Shown here in pieces: positions 26,910 through 35,899 of a DNA stretch of 64,000 bases; position 1 is the stretch's first letter, and the number at the start of each line of letters is the position of its first letter. Under the pieces are notes generated by a model. It had not been told where the DNA came from and made no database searches. It was given only the letters and a program-made list of their open reading frames with translations. This DNA is from Anaerolineaceae bacterium UBA1363 (lineage in GTDB: Bacteria > Chloroflexota > Anaerolineae > Anaerolineales > Anaerolineaceae), in the NCBI GenBank assembly GCA_002306055.1, contig DBRR01000019.1, forward strand, positions 1 through 64,000, in the 5' to 3' direction. The position numbers were made by a program, and so were the translations under genes.

Positions 26910-28250
26910 ATGGATGAAATAGCAGATGGAAATGTGACAACACCTGTTGTCAAGCGCTCAAAGTGGAAGACTTTGTTCGCACTATCGCTCGGATATTTCG
27001 TTGATCAGGGCGAAGCGCAGGCAATGTCAATTTTCAGTCCGGTTTTAAGGCAAATCTGGGGGTTAAGCTTTAGGAATCTTTCCTGGATCACGTTTTTTCG
27101 CAGCCTGCTTCAATCTCTCAGTTCTCCTTTTTGGGGATACCTTTCCGATCGTCATTCCCGCAAGAAAGTCCTTTTCTGGGGGACAGGTTTTTGGGGTATT
27201 TGGACTATTTTGGTGGGCTTGACGCAGAACTTTAGTCAATTGCTTGTAGTGCGCGTGATCTCTGGCATAGGTTTAGGCTGCTTGATGCCAGCTACCTTCT
27301 CAATTATGGCTGACACCTTTGCGCCCAAGATCCGCGGCAGAATGCTCGGGCTTTTGGAATCGGTAGGGATACTTGGCATCATCGTCTTCACGGTCGGGCT
27401 TGGACGCTTAGCCACTCCTGAAACATGGCGTTATGGGTTTTTGATTTTAGGTGCCGCCAGCATTATTTCCGGCGTAATAATTCTTCTTTTTGTTGATGAA
27501 CCGCTGCGGGGCGAGGCTGAACCTGAAATGCATGGTCAACTGACGCTTGAAGATTCGCAGAAATACACGGCGCAAATCAGTGACATCAAAAAAGTTCTTT
27601 CAATCCCCACTATACGTGTCGCCATTCTACAAGGGCTGGCTGGCTCGATGCCCTGGGTCATTATGGGCGCGTTTCTCATTCTGTGGCTGGTTGAAGAACG
27701 TGGACTATCGACTCAGGTTGCACCCATGGTATTTGGGGCAATGATCGTCGGCACGGCTATCAGCAATATTATTGGTGGCGTTCTGGGCGATTGGGCTGAC
27801 AAGAAAAATCCCCAGTATGGCAGGACGATTGTTGGGCAGGTTTCGGTTGTATTGGGCATCCCCTTTACCTTGTTTCTGTTTTTGAAGACAGAAAACTGGG
27901 ACATCCTTCCGCTCACGATTCTCAGTTTCGTCACCGCCTTGTTTATCAGTTGGCCGGGGAAGGGCTCCAAGGAGCCAATGATGTCTGCCGTGGTTCCACC
28001 CGAACTACGCTCAACAGCTTTCGCCATGACGACCTTCATTGAAAGCGGTTTTGCGGCAATCGTGGCTCTGATTTTCGGCATTATCGCCGACAGAATAGAT
28101 TTGCACACAGCCATGCTCTGGACAATTCCTTTCCCATGGATCATTTGTGCCATCCTGTTCAGTGGTTTTTATTTTACATATCCAAAGGATCGCGCAAAGA
28201 ACCAGAAGCTTTTAGAGGATCGCGCCAGGGAATTTGGTATTACTGAGTAA
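26910..28250 (+). CDS. MFS transporter
   Basis: 446-residue membrane protein with about 12 hydrophobic spans. The MFS motif A between spans 2 and 3 reads GYLSDRHSRKKVLF (about residues 81-94), and a second-half equivalent GVLGDWADKKNPQYG is also seen. A cytoplasmic loop of charged residues lies in the middle (about 195-225). Substrate unknown. It is divergent from the GH31 gene, and a sugar or sugar derivative is a reasonable guess only. The start follows AGGAGG. Confidence 0.88.
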   Translation: MDEIADGNVTTPVVKRSKWKTLFALSLGYFVDQGEAQAMSIFSPVLRQIWGLSFRNLSWITFFRSLLQSLSSPFWGYLSDRHSRKKVLFWGTGFWGIWTILVGLTQNFSQLLVVRVISGIGLGCLMPATFSIMADTFAPKIRGRMLGLLESVGILGIIVFTVGLGRLATPETWRYGFLILGAASIISGVIILLFVDEPLRGEAEPEMHGQLTLEDSQKYTAQISDIKKVLSIPTIRVAILQGLAGSMPWVIMGAFLILWLVEERGLSTQVAPMVFGAMIVGTAISNIIGGVLGDWADKKNPQYGRTIVGQVSVVLGIPFTLFLFLKTENWDILPLTILSFVTALFISWPGKGSKEPMMSAVVPPELRSTAFAMTTFIESGFAAIVALIFGIIADRIDLHTAMLWTIPFPWIICAILFSGFYFTYPKDRAKNQKLLEDRAREFGITE

Positions 28251-28253
28251 ATA

Positions 28254-28286
28254 AAAAGAAACTGCCGTAAAGGCAGTTTCTTTTTC
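28254..28286. terminator. Bidirectional rho-independent terminator
   Basis: Hairpin AAAAGAAACTGCC / GGCAGTTTCTTTT with a GTAAA loop, with A-run on one side and T-run on the other. It ends the MFS gene on the + strand and the tRNA-Asp transcript on the - strand, 1 nt beyond its CCA end. Confidence 0.85.
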
Positions 28287-28363
28287 TGGCGGGAGCGACG
28301 GGATTTGAACCCGCGGTCTCGGCCTTGACAGGGCCGCATGTTCGACCACTACACCACGCCCCC
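28287..28363 (-). tRNA. tRNA-Asp (GTC), CCA encoded
   Basis: A 77-nt cloverleaf on the minus strand: acceptor GGGGGCG/CGCTCCC with one G-T pair, D arm, anticodon stem CGGCC/GGCCG with loop CTGTCAA (anticodon GTC), 5-nt variable loop, T loop TTCAAAT, discriminator G and an encoded CCA. Confidence 0.97.
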
Positions 28364-28375
28364 AAAGCGAAGCAT

Positions 28376-28404
28376 AGTTTATCATGCCAAATCTTGAAAG
28401 TCAA
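28376..28404 (-). promoter_or_regulatory. tRNA-Asp promoter
   Basis: On the minus strand TTGACT and TAAACT are separated by 17 nt, placing the transcript start a few nt before the tRNA 5' end at 28363. Confidence 0.6.
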
Positions 28405-28471
28405 GAAGACAAATGAGAGGTGTTGTGAGGGGGTTGAAATAAAAGTATTGTGAGCAGTTGCTGACATAACA

Positions 28472-28510
28472 AAAAAGCAGCCAGATCTAATAATATTCTG
28501 GCTGCTTTTT
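28472..28510 (-). terminator. Rho-independent terminator after the YtxH-like gene
   Basis: Perfect 14-nt arms, AAAAAGCAGCCAGA (28472-28485) and TCTGGCTGCTTTTT (28497-28510), with an 11-nt loop. It lies 28 nt past the stop of the minus-strand gene at 28539 and, being symmetric, could also act on the other strand. Confidence 0.82.
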
Positions 28511-28538
28511 GCATCAATCAGTGATAGCTCTCCTGAGC

Positions 28539-28985
28539 TTAATCCTGGGCTGCGCTGGCAACGTCTCCAGCGGCCTTGGTAGTCTCATCAGCCAGCTTTT
28601 CGGCTTTTATTTTGGTACTGTGACCCAATTCACTGGCTTTCTCTTTGGTTACCTTAGCAACCTCTTCCGCTGCCGTGGTGGCTTCCTCAGCCAATTTTTC
28701 GACCTTGGTTTTGGTGCTGTGACCCAACTCGGAAGCCTTTTCTTTCGCCACTTTAGCTAACTCATCAGCTTTGGCAAGGGCATCCTTGTAGGCTACTTCA
28801 GCCCTATGTTTGGTGTCTTCGTAAGTTTCAGTGCCTTTATCTTTCAGTTCAATCGTTTTTTCTTTGATGATCTGGCGAGTTTCCTCACCGGTTTGAGGTG
28901 CCATCAACAGGGAAACAATCGCCCCGGCTAAGGCACCCACAGTGAAACCCATCAAGAACGATCCAAAATTGCTTTTATCAGACAT
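28539..28985 (-). CDS. YtxH-domain protein with tandem 33-residue repeats
   Basis: 148 residues. A Gly/Ala-rich membrane span at the start (FLMGFTVGALAGAIVSLLMAP, about residues 10-30) leads to the YtxH-type TGEETR segment and a long Ala/Lys/Glu helix. Residues 77-108 and 110-141 are near-identical repeats of a 33-residue unit (AKVAKEKASELGHSTK and AKVTKEKASELGHSTK), resembling LEA-like amphipathic helices. YtxH proteins are linked to general stress in Bacillus; here the role is unknown. The gene upstream is another small membrane protein 16 nt away, so the two form an operon. Confidence 0.75.
   Translation of the reverse strand: MSDKSNFGSFLMGFTVGALAGAIVSLLMAPQTGEETRQIIKEKTIELKDKGTETYEDTKHRAEVAYKDALAKADELAKVAKEKASELGHSTKTKVEKLAEEATTAAEEVAKVTKEKASELGHSTKIKAEKLADETTKAAGDVASAAQD
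28563..28757 (-). repeat. Two tandem 99-nt coding repeats in the YtxH-like gene
   Basis: The two units encode residues 77-108 and 110-141. They are diverged at DNA level but keep the protein repeat, which points to selection on the helix rather than a recent duplication. Confidence 0.75.
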
Positions 28986-29001
28986 AGTAATCTCCTCTTT
29001 T

Positions 29002-29457
29002 TTATCGTTTTAAGCGAAATATATCAACAAGTTTGCGGATGCTCGCCAGTGATTCATTGAGCTTGATCACGGGTTCGCTAACATTATCACTTAAGAACCG
29101 AACAGTGCCTTTTAGCGTATTCACGGTGTCGGTTGTTGAGTGCAGGATTGGCTTGATCTCATGTTGGAGCAAATTGGTTAGATTGGCAAGCTGGATGATC
29201 AAAACCACTAATGCCACTCCTATGACTACCATCATCAAAGCCATGAGTATGATAAAAATGTCACGGACCTGGGAAACAACCTGACCATCAGCTCTCGCAA
29301 GGAAAAACAAACCGACGATCAAACCTATCAGCAGTAATACTGCAATTACGATCGCAAGTATCGGTTTCTTTTCATTGGTTACTTCTACCTGGGCATTGAT
29401 TTGCTCAGATTTTTCGCTAACTGCAGGTTCAGTTGTTTTTGCGGGACTCTCAGACAT
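29002..29457 (-). CDS. Small membrane protein, DUF948-like
   Basis: 151 residues with two spans, ILAIVIAVLLLIGLIVGLFF (about residues 32-51) and FIILMALMMVVIGVALVVLI, then an amphipathic helix with LLQHEIKPILHSTTDTVNTL, reminiscent of DUF948 proteins. The N-terminus is Glu/Lys/Pro-rich. The ATG at 29457 follows GAGGT; an upstream TATAAT (about 29475-29480) gives a short leader. Function not known. It may work with the YtxH-like protein downstream at the membrane. Confidence 0.68.
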   Translation of the reverse strand: MSESPAKTTEPAVSEKSEQINAQVEVTNEKKPILAIVIAVLLLIGLIVGLFFLARADGQVVSQVRDIFIILMALMMVVIGVALVVLIIQLANLTNLLQHEIKPILHSTTDTVNTLKGTVRFLSDNVSEPVIKLNESLASIRKLVDIFRLKR

Positions 29458-29532
29458 TTTTACCTCGAAATGATTATAACACATTGAAAGCACTCACAAA
29501 GTGCTTGTAGAAATCATGTTGTAGAAATCAGG

Positions 29533-30312
29533 CTAGAGGTCTTCACCAATTGTCAGTTCTTCGTCGGTAGTGGCAAACAGTTTTTCACGGGGTCTTAGAT
29601 TAATATCTCCGAACAATGTGAGTTGGTCTGTATCGATCATGTCCTGTTTGACCAGCTCAAGAATTGCGAGAAATACAACGATGATTTGAAGACGGTCCGC
29701 ATCTTTCCCAACAAGTACAGAGAAGCTGGCATTTCCCATATCCTTTAGGATTCCGACGATTTCCTGGACTTTATTCCTCAAAGTCATCTTGGGAATTCTG
29801 ATTGAAGAACCCTCTATGATTGGGCCATCCTGGCTGGCGAGGCGTTCAAGGGCAACAAGCAGATCTGTGAGATCAACACCGGTCAGGTCCAGCTGGACGT
29901 TGACAGGATACGATTTGGGAACATGCAAGTAGCACCGCAGGTTTCGGTCGAGACGTGAATTGAGCCATGCAGTTGTGTTCTTGATCTCTCGATAAATCCT
30001 TAGCTGTTTGGCAAGGGCTTCTCCCAGGTCTTCTTCTTCGGGTTCTCTGACAGGAGGCCTGGGGAGCATCGCTTCAGATTTGATCTGTACCAGTTTTGAT
30101 GCAATTACCATGAACTCCGAGATGTAGTCTGGATCTGCATGTTCGTTCTCATGGATATAAACTAAAAACTGATCCGTTACCTGTGCCAGGGCGATTTTTG
30201 TGATATCCAATTCAGATTTCTGGATCAAATCCAAAAGGAGATCGAGCGGACCTGAGTATAGTTCAGTTTCGATTTCGTAGTCATCTGTTTCATGTATCCA
30301 TGAGCCGGCCAT
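29533..30312 (-). CDS. scpA: Segregation and condensation protein A
   Basis: Kleisin subunit bridging SMC heads in chromosome condensation. The 259-residue protein starts its conserved region at YEIETELYSGPLDLLLDLI (about residues 12-30) followed by ISEFMVIASKLVQIKSEAML, and ends with a winged-helix domain. smc itself is on the other strand 2 kb away, past thrC and rnc. scpB, often next to scpA, is not in the window. The ATG has no ribosome site; TATAAT ends 6 nt upstream, so the message is probably leaderless. Confidence 0.9.
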   Translation of the reverse strand: MAGSWIHETDDYEIETELYSGPLDLLLDLIQKSELDITKIALAQVTDQFLVYIHENEHADPDYISEFMVIASKLVQIKSEAMLPRPPVREPEEEDLGEALAKQLRIYREIKNTTAWLNSRLDRNLRCYLHVPKSYPVNVQLDLTGVDLTDLLVALERLASQDGPIIEGSSIRIPKMTLRNKVQEIVGILKDMGNASFSVLVGKDADRLQIIVVFLAILELVKQDMIDTDQLTLFGDINLRPREKLFATTDEELTIGEDL

Positions 30313-30318
30313 ATTGCA

Positions 30319-30324
30319 ATTATA
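30319..30324 (-). promoter_or_regulatory. TATAAT box for a probable leaderless scpA transcript
   Basis: On the minus strand TATAAT, then 6 nt (TGCAAT), then the scpA ATG. This short divergent gap of 53 nt also holds the thrC start region. Confidence 0.55.
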
Positions 30325-30365
30325 GTCTGAGTAAGTTGAAATTGTTGTACACTTAAGGATATTCG

Positions 30366-31469
30366 ATGGACAGGCAGGAATTAATGACCGATTTCATCTG
30401 CAGAGACTGTTTACAACCTTATCCTGAGGCAGGTTTGCCTCATGAATGCCCGAACTGCGGCGGAATATTTACTCTGAGGGACTTGACTTTTACAGAACAT
30501 ACCTCAGTGTCAGGGAAATCCAGCGGCATATGGAGATTTACGGAGTCGATCGGATTACCTGCAAGTTATCCTGTAAGCTACCTCGGGGAAGGGGAAACAC
30601 CGCTTGTTCCGGTGAAAATTCGCGGAAGAGTTTTTTTTGGCAAAATGGAAAACCTCAACCCGAGCGGATCGTTTAAGGATCGGGCAACAGCAGTCCTCGC
30701 CAGCGTGTTAAGAGGTCGGAATCAGTTGAATGTCGTAGAAGATTCTTCTGGAAATGCGGGAGGCTCGCTGGCTCTCTATGGGGCTGCATTCGGAATTCAC
30801 TGCCGTATTTACATTCCCAACGGCACCAGCGGACCAAAACGCCGGCAAATTGAGGTTTGCGGCGCAGAAGTTATCCAGGTTGAAGGTCCGCGCGAGAATG
30901 CCCATAAAGCAGCTCTTGAGGCGGTTCAAAGGGAAGGGCTACCTTATGCCAGCCATGCTGCTCAACCATTTGGGATGGCAGGGATCGCGACGATCGCTTT
31001 TGAGATTTTCGAATCACTCGGGGAAATGCCAGGTATGGTTTTTTGTCCGATTGGGCATGGGTCTTTATTTACAGGAATTTTAATGGGGTTTGATGCACTG
31101 GTGCGTGCAGGAAAAGCTGCAAAAAGACCCAGGCTAATTGGAGTCCAGCCCGAAGTCTGTGCACCGGTTGTCTCAGCCTGGCAAAAGAAGCCCTTTTCAC
31201 GCACTTTAGGCAGTAGTTTGGCTGAAGGCACCATGGTCGAAAATCCTGCCAGGTTAGTGGAAATACTTGGTTATCTTGACCACGAACGGGATCAGGTTAT
31301 GGCCGTGACAGAATCAGAAATCGCAGATGCCCATCGATTGCTTATTCAAGCGGGTTTGTACGTGGAACCAACCTCAGCAATGGTTTTGGCTGCGAGTAAT
31401 AAGGTAGAGGAGACCCATGGAAAGTCAGTCCTCATTTTAAGTGGATCTGGGTTAAAATCAAATACATAA
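30366..31469 (+). CDS. thrC: Threonine synthase-type PLP enzyme
   Basis: Fold-type II PLP enzyme of 367 residues, converting O-phosphohomoserine to threonine. An N-terminal zinc ribbon (CRDC...CPNC, residues 12-36) typical of the short threonine synthases precedes GSFKDRAT with the PLP lysine, SSGNAGGSLALYGA and the LSGSGLKSN end. Both the ATG at 30366 (AAGGAT upstream) and the one at 30384 (AGGAA upstream) have plausible ribosome sites; I keep the longer form. It is followed by rnc and smc on the same strand. Confidence 0.85.
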   Translation: MDRQELMTDFICRDCLQPYPEAGLPHECPNCGGIFTLRDLTFTEHTSVSGKSSGIWRFTESIGLPASYPVSYLGEGETPLVPVKIRGRVFFGKMENLNPSGSFKDRATAVLASVLRGRNQLNVVEDSSGNAGGSLALYGAAFGIHCRIYIPNGTSGPKRRQIEVCGAEVIQVEGPRENAHKAALEAVQREGLPYASHAAQPFGMAGIATIAFEIFESLGEMPGMVFCPIGHGSLFTGILMGFDALVRAGKAAKRPRLIGVQPEVCAPVVSAWQKKPFSRTLGSSLAEGTMVENPARLVEILGYLDHERDQVMAVTESEIADAHRLLIQAGLYVEPTSAMVLAASNKVEETHGKSVLILSGSGLKSNT

Positions 31470-31530
31470 GCGGAACTGGGGAACCGTTTGACCTCAATGG
31501 GGTTGATGTTAAACGAATCGGCAGTTCTGC
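31470..31530 (+). promoter_or_regulatory. Long hairpin directly before rnc (possible RNase III operator)
   Basis: The whole thrC-rnc gap folds: 9 pairs (31470-31478 with 31522-31530, one G-U), an internal loop, 8 pairs (31485-31492 with 31508-31515, one G-U) and 4 more pairs to a 5-nt TGGGG loop. The rnc ribosome site GGGAGG begins at the next base. No T-run follows, so it is not a standard terminator. Confidence 0.55.
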
Positions 31531-31540
31531 GGGAGGTTGA

Positions 31541-32245
31541 ATGTTAAACACTGCTGCCGGTAAAGAATTAAAAAAGAACTTACCAAAAAATTTTACTGAG
31601 GATTTCTATCTCATTCGAGCGCTAACTCACAGGTCTTACGTCAATGAGAGTCGCGACTTACTTGAGGATAATGAACGCTTGGAATTTTTAGGCGACTCAA
31701 TCCTGGATTTCCTGGTAGCCGATTGGTTGTATCAGAGATTTCCTGAGAAAAAAGAAGGGTTTCTGACAAAATTAAGGTCTGCTTTGGTCCATACACATCA
31801 GCTATCTCAGTTTGCGCGGAAGATAGGAATCGGACCTGCATTATTTCTTGGCAAGGGCGAAGAACTTGCTGGCGGAAGAGATCGTGATGCCATCTTGTGT
31901 GATGCCTTTGAAGCCTTGATTGCTGCAATGTACTTGAGTACTGATATTGAAACAGTACGCAGCTTTGTTTATCCATTACTCGAACAAGAGTCCGGTAACA
32001 TTATTCAGAACCATACTGAAGAGGATGTCAAAAGCCAGCTTCAGGAATGGGCACAGGCTAAAGGCTTCGCTTCTCCGACTTATGTATTGGTCAATGAAAC
32101 TGGTCCCGACCATGCCAAGGTCTTTGAAGTCAGTGCATACATCAATGGTAAAGAGATCGCACGAGGCTCAGGTTCCAATAAACAAATGGCTGAAAAACAA
32201 GCTGCCTATCAAAGTTTGATTGTATTGGGAATTTCCAGAAGATGA
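31541..32245 (+). CDS. rnc: Ribonuclease III
   Basis: Double-strand-specific endonuclease for rRNA precursors and structured mRNAs. The 234-residue protein has the signature NERLEFLGDSILDF (residues 44-57) with the catalytic acidic residues, a second acidic site DAFEALIAAMYL near residue 125, and a C-terminal double-strand RNA-binding domain (about 160-230). GGGAGG precedes the ATG. The stop overlaps the smc start as ATGA, the rnc-smc order common in many Gram-positive-type genomes. Confidence 0.94.
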   Translation: MLNTAAGKELKKNLPKNFTEDFYLIRALTHRSYVNESRDLLEDNERLEFLGDSILDFLVADWLYQRFPEKKEGFLTKLRSALVHTHQLSQFARKIGIGPALFLGKGEELAGGRDRDAILCDAFEALIAAMYLSTDIETVRSFVYPLLEQESGNIIQNHTEEDVKSQLQEWAQAKGFASPTYVLVNETGPDHAKVFEVSAYINGKEIARGSGSNKQMAEKQAAYQSLIVLGISRR

Positions 32246-35200
32246 CAGAAACCAAGTTAGCCTCTCTCACGCTGCATGGGTACAAAACCTTTGCAAAAGA
32301 GACAAACCTCGTTTTTCCAGCACGAATTACTGCCATTGTAGGTCCAAATGGCTCGGGAAAGTCCAATGTGGCTGATTCAATTCGTTGGGTTTTGGGCGAG
32401 CAATCGTATACCATGTTGCGTGCCAAGAAAACGGAAGACATGATTTACTCCGGGTCAGAAAACAGATCCAGGGCTGGCATGGCTTCTGTATCGATCACTT
32501 TTGACAATCAAACCAACTGGCTGCCGATCGATTACTCCGAAGTAACACTCACCAGACGGGCCTATAGGGATGGCCAGAATGAGTACCTGCTAAATAACCA
32601 GAGAGTGCGTTTGAAGGATTTCCACGAGCTGCTGGCTAAAACAGGCCTTGCTGATCGAACATACACGATTATCGGTCAGGGGCTGGTTGATTTAGCCCTT
32701 TCGATCCGACCGGACGAGCGGAGAAGGCTTTTTGAAGAGGCTGCCGGCATTGGATTGTATCGCTCCAGGAAGGAAGAGGCTCTGCGCCGGTTGGAAACAA
32801 CCCAACGGAATCTCGAACGCGTCTCTGATATCATCGATGAGATTCGTCCGAGATTGCGCAGCCTGGAGAAACAATCAGCACGGGTTCATGAGTATAAGTT
32901 GGTCCAGGAAAGCCTGAAAAACAACTTGCGTGAGTGGTACGGATACCAGTGGATGGTTGCCAAGAGTGAGCTTGAGAAGATACAGGAATCGCTCGCGGAA
33001 GCAGAAGCTGCCTCGGCAGATTCCAAAACGGCTCTCGATGTAGACCGCCAACGCATCGAAAGCCTGCGGCAGGATGTCGATTTGAAAAGGAACGCAATCG
33101 ATCGCTTGATGAACGATTTGCGAACTCTACGAGATGAAATCCAGCAACAGAATCAGGCTATCGCCGTCCTGGATTCTCGAAAAAGGTCCGCGGAAGAATC
33201 TCGCAGTCAATTGGTGATGGATTCTGGAAACCTTGAAGAAACCATTTTGTCTGAGGAGAAGATCCTCGAAAGCCTTAAGGCTGAGCAGAGTCGCCAGGAA
33301 CAGGAATTGGCCATACTCACCGAGCGTTTCGATACTGCAAACAAGGAATATGAAGCGATAAAAGCCCAAAAAGATGCTCTGGAAAAAGAGGAACGAGCGC
33401 TAAGCTCAAAGCAACTCGAATCTGAGAAATCTGTGGCAATTTACCGCGCCAGAAGGCAGGAACACGCTTATCGCATTGAAGAATTAAAGAAGACCAGTGA
33501 AACCAATCAGAAAAAACTGTTGGACCTACTGGACAAGAAGGCTTTACTGGAAAAACAACTGAATTCACTTGTCACCTCGATTTCAGAGCAGGAACAGGGG
33601 ATTTCCCTGCTTGAGGTGGACATTGAAAAGCACGGAGCTGATAAGACTGCGCTGGCAAAATCGCTCGATGAGATCAATCGCAAGTTGAATACCTTGAACC
33701 TGGAAAAGAATCGGATTGTCAACCGCCTGGAGTTGATGCAACAGAGCCGCGAAAGCCTGGAAGGCTTTTCAGAAGGCGCTAAAGGTGTTCTGAAGGCGGC
33801 CAAAGGGAAAGTGCTTCAACGCGAAGTAACGGACCTGGTGACAAAGCTCGAAGTGCCGGAAGTTTACGAACGCGCGATTAATGCAGCCCTCGGGGAGGCT
33901 GTGGACGTGCTGGTGGTGAAAGGTGAGCTCGATCAAGCCGTAATGAGGGACCTTTCTGGAAAAACGCAGGAGCGTTTTGCAATAATTGGAGAATTGGCTC
34001 GCAAACACCAAAGGCAAAAGGTTATTTTGGACGATCCGCGTGTGCTCGGAAATGCCGCTGACCTTGTGAAAACGGAGGCAAGCCTACAGCAATCCATAGA
34101 CCAGTTACTTGGCAGTTACCTGGTAGTAAGCGAGATGGATGATGCTCTCAACCTGTGGGGAGAATCCAAGGATGCAAATTTTGTAACATTGAATGGCGAT
34201 GTGCTGCTTAATAACGGCATGGCGTTGTTGGGAAAAACGAATGGCGCTGGCAAAATCAGTTATTCCCGTGTTACGAAATCCTTGCAGCAGGAATTGGACG
34301 GAATCGAAGTGGCGCTGAAGCAAGCGCGTGAATTGGAACAACACGGCAAGATTGATATCAGCAATCTTGAAGCCAAGCTGCAAGGGGTCTTAAAGCAGCG
34401 GCAAAGCGAAAACGTGAAACTTCAGCAAAGCCGCAAAGAACTGAATGCCCTCCAGCTGGAGTTGGATAAGCTTAATGGTCAACAAAATTGGCTGCAACAG
34501 CAAATGAATACGGCTGCTACACAAGAGAAACACCTTGAGCAGCAGCTCGAAGAGATAAGTGGCAAGGAAAAGGCCAGCCAACAGGAAAGTGAACAACTAA
34601 AAGCTGAGATACATACCCTCAGGGCGAATAAAGAACGATTTAATACCATCGAATTGGAAAGCCAGGTGCATTATCTCCAGACGGAGAAACAAGTGCTGCA
34701 GCAGGCTCTCCAACACGGTAAAGTCAGCGTGATCTCTGCCACAGAGCGGCTTGAGAACGATAAGAAGCGATTATCGCTTTACCAGGATCGGATGAGAACC
34801 CTCGAAACCTCATTGGAAGCCTTCGAAAAAGAAATTTCTCAGGCCAGGGAGCTGGTCGCTCAGAAGACACTGAGTGCTGATACGCTTCAACGAGAGCAGC
34901 TTGATCCTTTACGGTCCGAGTTGCAAATCATCGAAGAGATGAATCGTCAAATATCACAGCAAGATAGTGAAAACCAAAAGGAATTTTCCAGTAAAGAGCG
35001 GTTGGTTTTGCACTATAAGCTTGAAATGGTGCATCACCAGGAACGCGTTGAAGCGCTCCGCAACCGCATCGAAGACGATTTTGGTTTGATCGAACTCGAG
35101 TACAAAAATGAGTACTCCAATTCCACCCCTTTACCCTTTCCGGACATGGTTATCGAGTCACTGCCAGTCATCAAGGCACTGCCCGAAGGGATTGAAGAGG

Positions 35201-35850
35201 CAATCAGGCAACAGAAGAATCAGATCCGCCGCATCGGCACAGTCAATCTTGAAGCTGAAACCGAGTTCCGCGAGGTAAAAGAGCGTTACGAGAGCCTTAC
35301 CTCCCAGACAGCTGATTTGAAAGAAGCCATCCAGGATATTGAAAAACTGGTCAAAGAACTCGATGCAGTCATGCGGGAAGAATTCCTGAAAACCTTCAAA
35401 GCTGTGAGTGTTGAGTTTACCGCCATGTTTGCCCGGTTGTTCAACGGAGGTTCCGCCCGGCTACTGCTATCGGACGAGGAATCACCCATTGAAGGTGGCA
35501 TCGAAATCGAGGCGAGATTGCCAGGTAAACGCGAACAGGGTTTGGTGTTGCTTTCGGGAGGTGAGCGCAGTTTGACCGCAGTTGCGCTTGTTTTTGCTCT
35601 TTTGCGCGTTTCGCCCACGCCATTCTGTGTATTGGATGAGGTGGACGCGATGCTGGACGAGTCCAATGTTGGGCGTTTTCTTGACCTGTTGCGCGACTTA
35701 TCAAAAGACACGCAATTCGTCTTGATTACGCACAATCGAAACACTGTGTCTGCTGCAGATGTGATTTATGGTGTCACGATGGGTAAGGATTCCTCAAGTC
35801 AAATTATCTCCCTTCAACTTGAAGAAGTAGATGAGAACTACGTAAGATAA
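32242..35850 (+). CDS. smc: Chromosome segregation protein SMC
   Basis: 1202-residue condensin ATPase. The N-terminal head has Walker A GPNGSGKS (residues 34-41) and the C-terminal head has LLSGGERSLTA and Walker B FCVLDEVDAMLDE. Between them are two long coiled-coil arms (about 170-500 and 660-1000) and a hinge around residues 510-640 with ALGEAVDVLVV. Length is normal. It is translationally coupled to rnc. ScpA is encoded 2 kb away on the opposite strand. Confidence 0.96.
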   Translation: MTETKLASLTLHGYKTFAKETNLVFPARITAIVGPNGSGKSNVADSIRWVLGEQSYTMLRAKKTEDMIYSGSENRSRAGMASVSITFDNQTNWLPIDYSEVTLTRRAYRDGQNEYLLNNQRVRLKDFHELLAKTGLADRTYTIIGQGLVDLALSIRPDERRRLFEEAAGIGLYRSRKEEALRRLETTQRNLERVSDIIDEIRPRLRSLEKQSARVHEYKLVQESLKNNLREWYGYQWMVAKSELEKIQESLAEAEAASADSKTALDVDRQRIESLRQDVDLKRNAIDRLMNDLRTLRDEIQQQNQAIAVLDSRKRSAEESRSQLVMDSGNLEETILSEEKILESLKAEQSRQEQELAILTERFDTANKEYEAIKAQKDALEKEERALSSKQLESEKSVAIYRARRQEHAYRIEELKKTSETNQKKLLDLLDKKALLEKQLNSLVTSISEQEQGISLLEVDIEKHGADKTALAKSLDEINRKLNTLNLEKNRIVNRLELMQQSRESLEGFSEGAKGVLKAAKGKVLQREVTDLVTKLEVPEVYERAINAALGEAVDVLVVKGELDQAVMRDLSGKTQERFAIIGELARKHQRQKVILDDPRVLGNAADLVKTEASLQQSIDQLLGSYLVVSEMDDALNLWGESKDANFVTLNGDVLLNNGMALLGKTNGAGKISYSRVTKSLQQELDGIEVALKQARELEQHGKIDISNLEAKLQGVLKQRQSENVKLQQSRKELNALQLELDKLNGQQNWLQQQMNTAATQEKHLEQQLEEISGKEKASQQESEQLKAEIHTLRANKERFNTIELESQVHYLQTEKQVLQQALQHGKVSVISATERLENDKKRLSLYQDRMRTLETSLEAFEKEISQARELVAQKTLSADTLQREQLDPLRSELQIIEEMNRQISQQDSENQKEFSSKERLVLHYKLEMVHHQERVEALRNRIEDDFGLIELEYKNEYSNSTPLPFPDMVIESLPVIKALPEGIEEAIRQQKNQIRRIGTVNLEAETEFREVKERYESLTSQTADLKEAIQDIEKLVKELDAVMREEFLKTFKAVSVEFTAMFARLFNGGSARLLLSDEESPIEGGIEIEARLPGKREQGLVLLSGGERSLTAVALVFALLRVSPTPFCVLDEVDAMLDESNVGRFLDLLRDLSKDTQFVLITHNRNTVSAADVIYGVTMGKDSSSQIISLQLEEVDENYVR

Positions 35851-35851
35851 A

Positions 35852-35885
35852 AAATGAGACCGGTTTTTTTCTACCGGTCTCATTT
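35852..35885. terminator. Convergent terminator between smc and ppiC
   Basis: Perfect 12-nt arms AAATGAGACCGG (35852-35863) and CCGGTCTCATTT (35874-35885) with a 10-nt T-rich loop, placed 1 nt after the smc stop and 14 nt after the stop of the opposite gene. It can serve both strands. Confidence 0.82.
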
Positions 35886-35899
35886 ATCACATCGTTCTA

